This document shows, piece after piece, positions 53,229 through 61,768 of a stretch of 64,000 nt of DNA. The DNA is from Eutreptiella sp. 'Long Island Sound 2002'. Lineage: Eukaryota > Euglenozoa > Euglenophyceae > Eutreptiales > Eutreptiaceae. The stretch is from positions 18,738,612 through 18,802,611 of the forward strand of contig OZ038392.1 of NCBI GenBank assembly GCA_964036045.1, in the 5' to 3' direction. The translations under genes were made by a program, and so were the position numbers. The notes beneath the pieces were generated by a model that did not search any database, was not told where the DNA came from, and saw only the letters and a list, made by a program, of their open reading frames with translations. Numbering within the stretch: the first letter of the stretch is position 1; each line of letters begins with the position of its first letter.

Positions 53229-54140
53229 TGCCCTCGGGGCCACCGAGGGTGTCTTTGCCTCATTGCGCGCACAGGGAGGCACCCGGCGGCGCCATGCTGT
53301 TGAGGGTGAGGAGGAGGGGCTGCGGATGGCAGGGGGTCGAGGGGCTGTGCGTGCAGACCGCTTTGGAGCATTGGACGTCTTCGGAGCATGTCCGGGGCTC
53401 CCTGGGGGGTTCACTTCCTCGGCCAGCCCCTGATGAATGGGGGCACGGGGGCGGCAGCCAGGGTTAGGCCCCGAGGGGCGGTGAACCGTTTTAGGGGTTG
53501 TAGGGGGGGGGGGGGGGGTCGGCACGAGGCCATGGTGTTGGTTGGTTTGCCTTTGGCGGCGCCGATTGGCCTCTCGCCACTGCTTGTTCTGACCCTCTGT
53601 GGGTCCGAACGTGTTTTGGTTGTGTCAACGGAGCCCCCGGATGACTTGTCCTGTTTGACTCCTCCTGGGGTCGGCCGTCCCAGAGACGGGCTGTTGCCCG
53701 TGCCGTTGACCAGGTGCATCCAGATGCACGCTCCTAGTCCATGCGGGGATTTGCCGACTCCAGCACTGACTTGTGCGCGCTGGTGTGTGCATCTGCAGGC
53801 TAATTTTCCTGACACGTCGTAGGGGGGTACCCCCTGAAAAGGTGGTTTTGCAGTGGGAATGGGGGTCTAGGAAGGGCTTTGCTTGAAGGGGAGGGGTGCG
53901 ATCGGGATCCAGAGCAGTTGCAGAGCGGTCACCGTGAACCGGTTGGGAGGGCGGTTACTGGCGGTTGGAAATGCGTTGGTGCGGGTGTTGGGGTATGGGA
54001 CTGCCTTTGGGGTAGAGTCAGGGCCAGACCGGCAGTCCCACCCCCCATGAATGGGGTGCTGGGGTCCCAACGAATACACACGTCCGGATATGGCGGTGTG
54101 GGGGTCTCAAGCCCGGCAGAGGCAGGCAGACACATACTTC
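53229..54140. other. G/C-run-rich stretch between the RRM halves
   Basis: Minus-strand frames are Pro/Ser/Thr-rich (for example 53,411-53,815, GVKQDKSSGGSVDTTKTRSD) and could be ORF1 linker, but no domain is recognisable. Confidence 0.35.
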
Positions 54141-54280
54141 ACTGAGTATCCCCCGAAGGGTGCCAGATCGGAGAAGACAGCAGCCAAATGGTCACTGGTG
54201 CAATCATCAGGCAGCCCTTCAACTTTGAACGACCTGTGGCACACGGTATTACCACACATCACGGGGAGGAGGGGGAGTTG
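54141..54280 (-). pseudogene. N-terminal half of an RRM, probably LINE ORF1
   Basis: CHRSFKVEGLPDDCTSDHLA then AVFSDLAPFGGYSVKYV has the beta1-alpha1-beta2 pattern of an RRM (FKVEGLP as RNP2). It lies on the same strand, about 1.5 kb upstream of the C-terminal half. Confidence 0.45.
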
Positions 54281-54770
54281 AGGTCCGGACCCCAACCCCT
54301 GCAGCGGGGGCAGGGGGGTCCAGGGGGGGTTGGGTCAAAAGTTTTTCTGGGTTTTGGGGGCATTTTGGAATTCCCTGCTTCATTCTGAGCATATGCACAA
54401 GTGGGGTAAAATCTGTTTACAATTCACCCAGACATAAAATAGTAGGGCATTGTGGCACAAGCACGACGGAACCAGCAAAGGCACCCCAGCAAGCACTGTA
54501 AGACACATGGCAAAATCAACAACTTCGACGTGATTCCATGTCTCCATTCCATTGTTTGAAAGCATCGTCCCCGTAGTGGGGAGTGAACTCTGGATTCAAA
54601 TTTTGAGCATTTGGGGTGTATGAGTTGCCCACTGCGCTTACCAAAGGTAAATTCTATTGCCTTCGGCAGTGCACCTCGAAGAGAGGTTGACAGTCAGCCA
54701 ATCAGTCCCTAAACCAGGCCAGCAGTCAGTCAAACAGAAACACACAGTTTGGGTTTTTTTGTCAGTGGCA
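54281..54770. other. Stretch without a supported gene
   Basis: No recognisable coding or repeat before the SINE-like pair. Confidence 0.5.
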
Positions 54771-54781
54771 GACGCGGCCCC

Positions 54782-54890
54782 AAGCAGTGGGGAGACCTTT
54801 CGCCTCAGACCAAGCAGTGGCCGAATGGTAATGCTGCTGACTGGAGTCTTTTCGGTCGGCGGTTCGAACCCCGGTCGGCTGAATACGGCG
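54782..54890 (+). mobile_element. tRNA-like SINE unit, plus orientation
   Basis: CCAAGCAGTGGGGAGAC precedes an A-box-like TGGCCGAATGG (from 54,818) and a B-box-like GGTTCGAACCC (from 54,862). Spacing fits an RNA polymerase III internal promoter. It does not close a normal acceptor stem, so it is a SINE head or decayed tRNA rather than a working tRNA. Confidence 0.55.
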
Positions 54891-54904
54891 CCGCCTCTGC
54901 TGGC

Positions 54905-55025
54905 GCCAACAGTCCACCGACCAGGATTCGAACCGCCGACGAAAATTTTTGCGTCAGCTGCGTTACCATTCGACCGGCGGTTGCGTGATACCGATAAGTT
55001 TCCCCACTGCTTGGAGCCTTCTGAG
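54905..55025 (-). mobile_element. tRNA-like SINE unit, minus orientation
   Basis: The inverted partner of the preceding unit. Its reverse complement has CCAAGCAGTGGGGAAAC, GGTCGAATGGTAACG and GGTTCGAATCC, then GTTGGCGCCAGCAGAGGCGG as in the other copy. The two units lie tail to tail. Confidence 0.55.
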
Positions 55026-55690
55026 CGAAAACTTTTGACCCCCCCCCACACCCCCCCCACCCCCCCCCCCCCTCAAAAAAGTGGTATCCAGTTTCAGGGG
55101 ATAGAGGCCTCAGAATCAAAAAATCCATTGGGGGATGGTCTTATTGGGCAAAATAATGATTTTACAAGGGGTTGGACATCCAATATCATGCCATGGGGTA
55201 TGCTACGCGGATGACCCCAAAAAGGGGGGGTATACGCCGCCAGCGCCTGCGCTTGATCTAACAACCTCTCTTCGTGGTGACTTCAGCAGTGAGAACAGCC
55301 GCGTCCCCTGTGCCACTCTTGTCCAATGCAAAGACGCAGTTGTCCCTGTCTTGACGCACCCCGGGAACGGGAACTCGGCCCTTTCGAAAGCAAAAGTGCG
55401 GCACAGACACCGGACGGCGCCCGCTCTTCAAGACCGGGCAGTGGTGGCGAGGCAAAGAGGATTGCACAGCGCAACGAGGCTATTGCAAGGGGGACAAAGG
55501 AGCCTGTCCTGTGCTGGTCCACTGGTTCATGGCCAAGCACCAACGGTCCCCAAGGAAAATTCGTCTCGCTGTAGCACGCCGCAGCATGCTTCAACCCGTT
55601 GGTGGGGGGTACGTTCTTTTCCGGAACGCGCACAGGAGACAAAAAGCAGACCCAAACACAGCGAAAAGTAAACCCTGACACCCTACAAAG
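55026..55690. other. C-run and open frames without a recognised gene
   Basis: It begins with C-runs totalling about 35 bp (55,037-55,073). Frames on both strands are open around 55,135-55,680 but show no motif. Confidence 0.4.
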
Positions 55691-55691
55691 A

Positions 55692-55901
55692 TCAAAACAG
55701 CAGAATCAATGCATAGGTGGGCCTGTTTCTACTGCTCTTCCTCACATTTCGCTTTTTATCCATCTTATTGACATACATGATCGCCAAATGGCGGAATGTC
55801 GCATTACTCATATTGAGACGATCATGTGGCAGGATGTGTCCCAACAAACTGAACGCCCTCTCCACATGGCATGCAGGGCGAGGCCACCGCACAAAAAACA
55901 C
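55692..55901 (-). pseudogene. hAT transposase C-terminal dimerisation fragment
   Basis: CHVERAFSLLGHILPHDRLN and MSNATFRHLAIMYVNKM match the hAT dimerisation motif (S/C-x-V/S-E-R-x-F-S, R-N-x-M-S, then a helix). In complete hAT transposases this lies at the extreme C-terminus after the RNase H-like core. The core is not recognisable upstream (plus-strand right side), where the frame breaks near 55,900. No 8-bp duplication was found. Confidence 0.6.
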
Positions 55902-56452
55902 AGCAATTGCAGAGAGACCAGCAAAATCAGCAGCACTACTATGCGGCTTGGGTATGGTCCTGCACAGACTTTTTGCACAGCACGCACTACGCCCCCAGAA
56001 GGGGGGGGGGAGGGCAGTGAAAAAAAGATATTTTGCGACTGTTTTTTGTGAAGAGCATGCATCTGAAAATCAATATTTTGTGTGTGTTGGTTTTTTCTTT
56101 GCGGCAAAACAACACCTTGTGCCGGGAATCAATTATTGTTGCAAATAATTAATATTTGCATGGCACCCTCCCGCTCTGCCCCTCTGCTCCATCCGTCGCC
56201 CTGCCCTTCCCCTCCGCCCCTCAGCCGGCTCGTTCGCCCTACCTGCTCTGCATCCCCTGCTCTGCTGCCTAGTTCCAGTGAGCCTAGACCGGCGCCGTGG
56301 ATCCAGACAGAACACTGGAGAAGACACACGAGCGACAAGACGCCACGGCAACCCACAACATAGCACCAGCAGACCTCTGAGAAGGTCACTGCTCTGGAAC
56401 CTGCGTATTTTCACGGGGCTGTGGCGCAGAGTGGGGGAGGCTGAGGCCGTAC
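55902..56452. other. Stretch without a supported gene
   Basis: A and G runs near 56,005-56,030; no recognisable coding. Confidence 0.4.
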
Positions 56453-56538
56453 CTTGCAATTTGTACGTCCGCCAAGCACTTGATTTGCTTTAACTCTTCA
56501 TTATCCAAATTCCGAATCAGTTTTGCAATCTCCTCCAT
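56453..56538 (-). CDS. First exon, EELKQ family, copy 1
   Basis: MEEIAKLIRNLDNEELKQ then IKCLADVQIA, ending in AG/GTACGG after 28 codons plus two bases. It is amphipathic helical. The second copy at 57,564-57,658 has the same intron position and phase, which argues for a real exon. Downstream exons were not identified. Family unrecognised. Confidence 0.45.
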
Positions 56539-57224
56539 GAACACAGTCTTCGTGCTCGTCCTGCATCCGTTGTAGTCAGCGCCACCCCCAGCCACGCACC
56601 AAAGGAATTGGGTGTCCCTGAAATGATTCTAAGGGCAACTCTGGTGCAATAAATACATAGACCGATGCATGAGGAACAGTCAACCAAGTAACGACTGAAA
56701 ACCGGCGTCATGTGCCTGTCGTCCCTTGCAGCGGGAATGTAAGGCTTGTTTGTGTAAGAGAACTCTGGACAATCTTTTTTCAACTACAAGTCAACTCGCG
56801 GCTCGGTCGCTCCTACTCAATGGGCTACGCGTTGCTTGGAGTCAACTGCACTACTGTGTGAAGCTGTCGACATGGTGGGGTCGGACTTTGGCCATCAGTG
56901 CTATTGAAATGCCAGCAATGACCTCAGCATGAGGTTTCACAGCCACCACACAAAATAGGCACAATTCACAAGCGGCGGGGCAGTCCACTTTACGTGTCCA
57001 CCCCCTGTAGGCGAGACAGTCCGAAGAATGCATATGCACAGAGGTGTACAGCAGGGCAAGCCCCATACGACCTTCGCGCGTGTGTGCCCCATTGTCGTTT
57101 GCCCGCCATACCCCAAAGAACAATTTGTACATTGGGCAAACCACCCATTACTGGGGTGACACACACACACACACACACACAAACACAGCCTGCCCCTGGG
57201 CAGCTCTGGATGCACAATTGCACC

Positions 57225-57255
<31 letters not shown>

Positions 57256-57563
57256 ACCACAAAACATGAACAGAGCAAAACACACACGCGCGCACGCACG
57301 TGCATGCACACAGCATACCCTCCCATCCCTCCCATCCCTTCCTAACCCAGAGGGCACCACGCAACACAATCACACCACGCTAGCATGCTTCGTAACACAC
57401 CCCATGGCAGTAGCACATTTGGCGTTGAATGCATTCTATTGCATGACGCCAACCACCAACCATTCAAACACAAGTGTTGGGTACAGAAACAGCCCCTCGG
57501 AATGCACGGTCCAAATTGAACCTCGGGCTACTGAACGAGCATCTCATGAAGCACGAGTTGTAC
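56539..57563. other. Stretch between the EELKQ exons
   Basis: Microsatellites at 57,162-57,256; otherwise nothing recognisable. It may contain intron or downstream exons of the second copy. Confidence 0.4.
57162..57256. repeat. Two (AC)n microsatellites
   Basis: ACACAC runs at about 57,162-57,186 and 57,229-57,255, separated by a short unique segment. Confidence 0.9.
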
Positions 57564-57658
57564 CGGTTTAGTTGCGTTTCCAACAACAACTTCACTTGCT
57601 TCAGTTCTTCGCCATCCATCCTGCGTATCTTCTTCGCGATCTCCCCCAGCAGGGACAT
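57564..57658 (-). CDS. First exon, EELKQ family, copy 2
   Basis: MSLLGEIAKKIRRMDGEEL then KQVKLLLETQLN, ending CG/GTACAA after 31 codons plus two bases (same phase 2 as copy 1). The conserved core is EIAK-x-IR-x-x-D-x-EELKQ-x-K. It starts three residues earlier than copy 1. Confidence 0.45.
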
Positions 57659-57720
57659 TTTACTGACACTATCTGGAACAATGCAAAAACAAATACACTT
57701 GCCCAAATTTGGCTCGTGAC

Positions 57721-59050
57721 ATGTTAAGTTTTCAGGGACGGCAGTTCAGGTGCACCACAAATTACTGCAATTCATCCAGCTGAAATACCGTGCATACCAC
57801 AACACAATTTAGTCCTGCTCCGCAATTTTACCAAAAGAAAAATTATGCAGCAAAAGCGGAAGATTTTTTTTTGCAGCGCATTCTATGATGCATAATATAG
57901 TGTTTGATAATTCTCCATCCAACGTGCTAGTTTTGGATCGTCTGCATTATTGCACATGGAGGCTTGGTTGCCCAGGTAACTAGTTTGTTGCGCGCTCGGT
58001 GGCCAGGCTTGTTGGGATGCAGCGACATCGTGGCAGACACCTTCAATAGTGTCCCCACACATGGATTTCAGCCTATCTCTTTTAACACACTTTACATATC
58101 ACACATGAGACTGCCTCCACCAGCAAGAGATGCACCAGTAATCAGTCATCCTTGACCACTCGTTTGGGCATTCCAAATGTTCAAGTTGCAAACATTTTGG
58201 AAAACATGGCCCAAGGTGGTTTGGGCTCCATCTCGTGGCTTGCGGGACCCACACACACACTGATACAGGTTCCAAGGGATGGCAACAACAAAAAAGTGGG
58301 GGGTTGTGGGTGGACTACGTGCCCTCGGAATCAGATTTTGCTCCATGTAGCCCGAGGTGCGCCCTTCTGTCTGAAAAAGCTTGTTTGAAATGAGTCAAGC
58401 AAGCTAGTCGCAGCATGTCGATAGGAAATGCCATTTTATTGATTTTGCTGTTTGGAGGGGTCTTTGGGGCAGTTTTCGGCAAAAAATAGCCATTCTTGGG
58501 CAGGAGGGCAGCTCCCAACTTGGCGCTGACGTCCCATTTCTAGTGATCAGAGATTGTATCTACAGCCATGTCAGGCAAGAACTCGAGTCAAATCCTAGCA
58601 TGCACTGAACAGTGGCTTCTATTCCCTTTCTCACCCTTGGCATCACGGCGTGCAGGGATCAAAACTACATTTGGCTAACTAAATTGGGCAAACAAACTGA
58701 ACTCACTTGGGTTTATGAGCACGGCAGAGCATGTGTGAAATGCCAATAGATTTGTATCACAAACAGATGCAGTTCAAATCTTTCATCCAATACATGTTCA
58801 TTTGGGCCCATTTCGACGCAACTTGCCAATGTCATCCAACATTATGAGGTGCCCCACTGTGAAAGTGCACACAAGTGGCAAGTGAGCAAAACCATTCGCC
58901 CTGCATGATATCTAACGTCTCCTAAGTACCTTGCAAAATCAATACTTCATGCCACACTGGCCACAGTCCTGGGGGGTTTTTCACAACGCGGGCACGGTGC
59001 CATTAATTACGGTGTTTATCCCGGGAAAACCCCTTGAAAACCACCCACCT
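57721..59050. other. AT-rich stretch, no gene seen
   Basis: No domain, intron-exon pattern or repeat could be supported here. Confidence 0.5.
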
Positions 59051-59059
59051 ACAGAAGCG

Positions 59060-59190
59060 TGCATTCCTGGTGTACCAGCAGGGGCTGCCACCCTGGGACC
59101 CATGGCAAGCATCAGACTAGAAAAAAAAATCCAAGTGTACCAGCGGAGGCTGCAGGCTGCAGTATTCAGGACCCTGGCAAGCATCAAGAC
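59060..59190. repeat. 80-bp satellite, degenerate copies
   Basis: Two diverged units (TCCTGGTGTACCAGCAGGGG, GCAAGCATCAGACTAGAAAA) in the orientation of the 36,885-37,170 array, showing the satellite is dispersed. Confidence 0.65.
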
Positions 59191-59700
59191 ACATATCCTT
59201 ATGCAGTCCTTATGCGTTGCGGTTGTTGAAATAGACGCCGCCAGGTAGCTAGGCAGCCGACTTTTCGCACAGCGCACGGTGAGCCCCCCTGGTGGCCAGA
59301 AACCGAGGGGGGAAGTAACACAGATCAGGAGCAAGAAAGCACAAGTGCATTAATTTGCAGAAGGTATGCCGTTTGAGTTTGCCACACTAGTTGCCATTTG
59401 TCATGCCTCTTTCATGTCTGCCATGGTGACAATTTTGCAATAAATTGCAAACTTGGGGAACCAAAGGGAACAATACAAAGCTTGGTGAACTCTGCGAGAC
59501 TTTGTGCTCATTGGTAAGTTGACTGGCTTTTGGTTGCTTGACGATTGCTGTCATGCAACATGAATGTTGCTTGGGGTGGCAGGCATCACCAAGGCGTTTG
59601 AAGATTCACCTGCTTTGAAAGGGAATGCAGAGTGCGAGCACCATTGCCCTCTGAATTCTTCCCTAAGTTGCTTACATGTGCTCCTTTGAGGACTTGGCTC
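59191..59700. other. Stretch without a supported gene
   Basis: Nothing recognisable. Confidence 0.45.
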
Positions 59701-59701
59701 A

Positions 59702-60346
59702 GTGTGGCAAACGTTCACTAAATCTAAACAGAATTTCAAATGGGTTACCAATAATTACTCCTTGCGCCATTACGCACCTCACTATGACATGCACCATTAT
59801 CTCTGTCCTGTATGTAACAAACGCCACCAGATGAATCCAATGTCAGTTATCTCTTTCTGCCAGAACACTGATGCTCTTCGCCAGCAATTTGTTCATGCCT
59901 GGCCCCCCTCCTTCAGATCGCTTGTGAACCAATGGGTCACTGATGAAGCAGCGCCCGCGGAAAAAACTCACTTCTTTCGCACACTAATTCCCTCCTCGCT
60001 CCTCACATACCTACACCGCCACCACCTCCTTACCCCCCTGTCCAACCCCGTGCCAGCAGAATGGTATGAAGCTCCAAGCCACAGGTCCAGACTCACCACA
60101 GAGTGCATCCGCCAGTCAAAACATTGGCTACATAACAACCAACCACCCTCCTTCTTCCACTCCCGCTCAGGGGCCAACTACTGGGGCTCAGGGCAATTCA
60201 GCACTTCTCATACGCCACCATCGCTCAAAAGACCTCATCGTTACATCGAGCCCAGCGCTAGTCCTGCACACGTCTCGCGTAATATTAAAAAGCGAAAATG
60301 CAACTGCCAAGCGACCTCCTCCCCACCCTCCTTCGCTCCCGACTGA
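59702..60346 (+). CDS. Unassigned reading frame with zinc-binding-like motif
   Basis: A 214-codon frame. Near residue 30, HHYLCPVCNKRHQM then SVISFC gives C-x2-C...H...C, reminiscent of the zinc motif that ends some LINE RT domains. Next come LRQQFVHAWPPSFRSLVNQW, HFFRTLIPSSLLTYLHRHHL and ECIRQSKHWLHNNQPPSFFH. The C-terminal third is Ser/Pro-rich and overlaps a C-run. It may be the C-terminus of a third LINE type. The start at 59,702 is simply the first ATG of the open frame. Confidence 0.35.
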   Translation: MWQTFTKSKQNFKWVTNNYSLRHYAPHYDMHHYLCPVCNKRHQMNPMSVISFCQNTDALRQQFVHAWPPSFRSLVNQWVTDEAAPAEKTHFFRTLIPSSLLTYLHRHHLLTPLSNPVPAEWYEAPSHRSRLTTECIRQSKHWLHNNQPPSFFHSRSGANYWGSGQFSTSHTPPSLKRPHRYIEPSASPAHVSRNIKKRKCNCQATSSPPSFAPD

Positions 60347-60349
60347 CCC

Positions 60350-61230
60350 CCCCCCCCCCCCACAGCACCATTGTCGCTTGTCTCAAGCACGTGATCTACG
60401 CACAGTGGGGTTACTTATTTTCTCCTAGCTGCCTAATTGTAAGGCAACAGGCAGGTTCCGCTCACAGGTTTGGAACGGCCTCCACCTACATTGATCTCAG
60501 TGTCTATCTTTTTTCCACTTGCCTGATTTGTGTCTCTTGCCCCTCCCCATCAAACTACAAGTGACCAGAATGTTCAACCTTGCTTGTCCCCCTTCTATGG
60601 TACAGGCAGCATGACACAGGCACCCCTTGTATGTCCTTGATTGTTTATTCAAACACCATACATAGAGTTGGAAGTGGATCAGCGCAGGGTTCCTTATCGC
60701 TGAGTCATCACGGACAACCAAAGTGGCACTTATGGACTGCATGTGTGAACTCAGGCGGGAGAAACCACCACGCCAAAAAAAAGGACAGGAGTACAGCCGG
60801 GGGCGCAATCATCATTCAAACTGCAACAGTTCTTGTGTTCGAGAGGATATGCTATGGACAATCTAGATGAAGCACAACGTATTCATCCGTCATAAAACTG
60901 CATCCATATCTACAATCAAACTGCAACTATCGTGCGTGTTCACCTGATGACTTATATATCGGCATGTGCTGCCTTCATGCAACATACTGTGTGTCTTACC
61001 TCCCACTGCTACCGTGATCAAGCACTCCTTCGGCTGTCAGTTGCTGTGGTAGTCCTATGGTGTGTTCTGCCGTGTGTCTATGTGTTCCATTGCTGTTGCT
61101 GTCTCATGGTGCTGTAGTCATTGCATATGGCTGTAGTGCGTAGTTGGTGTGAGGGGGCCGGAGGCCCAGCCTCTGATTTTAAATTCTGTTTGGGCGCTTC
61201 GTTCCTGTGTATTGTGGGGCAAAAGCAGGG
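60350..61230. other. Stretch without a supported gene
   Basis: A C14 run at 60,347-60,361 and otherwise no recognisable features. Confidence 0.45.
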
Positions 61231-61237
61231 TTTTGCG

Positions 61238-61312
61238 GCAAGTACCCCAGCGGCAGCGCAACCGGCTGCCGCACTGAAGACGGGGGTTCGAATCCCCCTC
61301 AGCAGGCGAGCT
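61238..61312 (+). mobile_element. tRNA-like SINE unit
   Basis: A-box-like TACCCCAGCGG and B-box-like GGTTCGAATCC (T-arm GGGGGTTCGAATCCCCC closes well), but the acceptor arms do not pair. It is followed by CACCGGTGGTGGAGCG, which recurs at 61,502-61,520. Confidence 0.45.
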
Positions 61313-61564
61313 GAGGGGGAGTACCAGGAGGAGATGCGGTTCCGGCGCCGCAAGGTGGCACCGGTGGTGGAGCGCGCTGCTGCAGGTGTGTGGTGGCGGA
61401 TGCCTTTTTGATGCACTCTCAGGTGTAACTGACACTGATCTGTGACATACCTTAGTGAGAAAAACTATGAGGACGAGACACGCCACCCGTCGCACCGGCG
61501 GTACCGGTGGTGGAGCGGGATGCTGAAGGGGGCGGTGGCGGAGGCCTCACCAACGGGCCCCTGG

Positions 61565-61650
61565 ACGGACAGACGAACCGGGGTTCGAACCCCCGACCAC
61601 GACGAGCGCCAGCCATGGCGCATACCACTAGACCATCCATGTCTCTTACC
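61565..61650 (-). mobile_element. tRNA-like SINE unit, minus orientation
   Basis: The reverse complement gives GATGGTCTAGTGGTATGCG (A box, tRNA-Glu/Asp-like) and GGGGGTTCGAACCCC (T-arm and B box). The acceptor stem does not close. It lies just downstream of LINE D, which could have mobilised such RNAs. Confidence 0.45.
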
Positions 61651-61768
61651 CTAAATGACGCGAATTTCGCATATACCGTATACGAAAACTCTCTCAGGGG
61701 CGGGGATCGTGCCATTCATCGTGCCAGGTAGGGGTAGCATAGTACTGAGGTGCAGGGGGGTCTATGCG

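Noticed and set aside
54782-61650. Functional tRNA genes at 54.8, 54.95, 61.25 and 61.6 kb
   Set aside because: A and B boxes are present but the acceptor stems do not pair and anticodon arms are poor, so SINE heads or decayed tRNAs are more likely.
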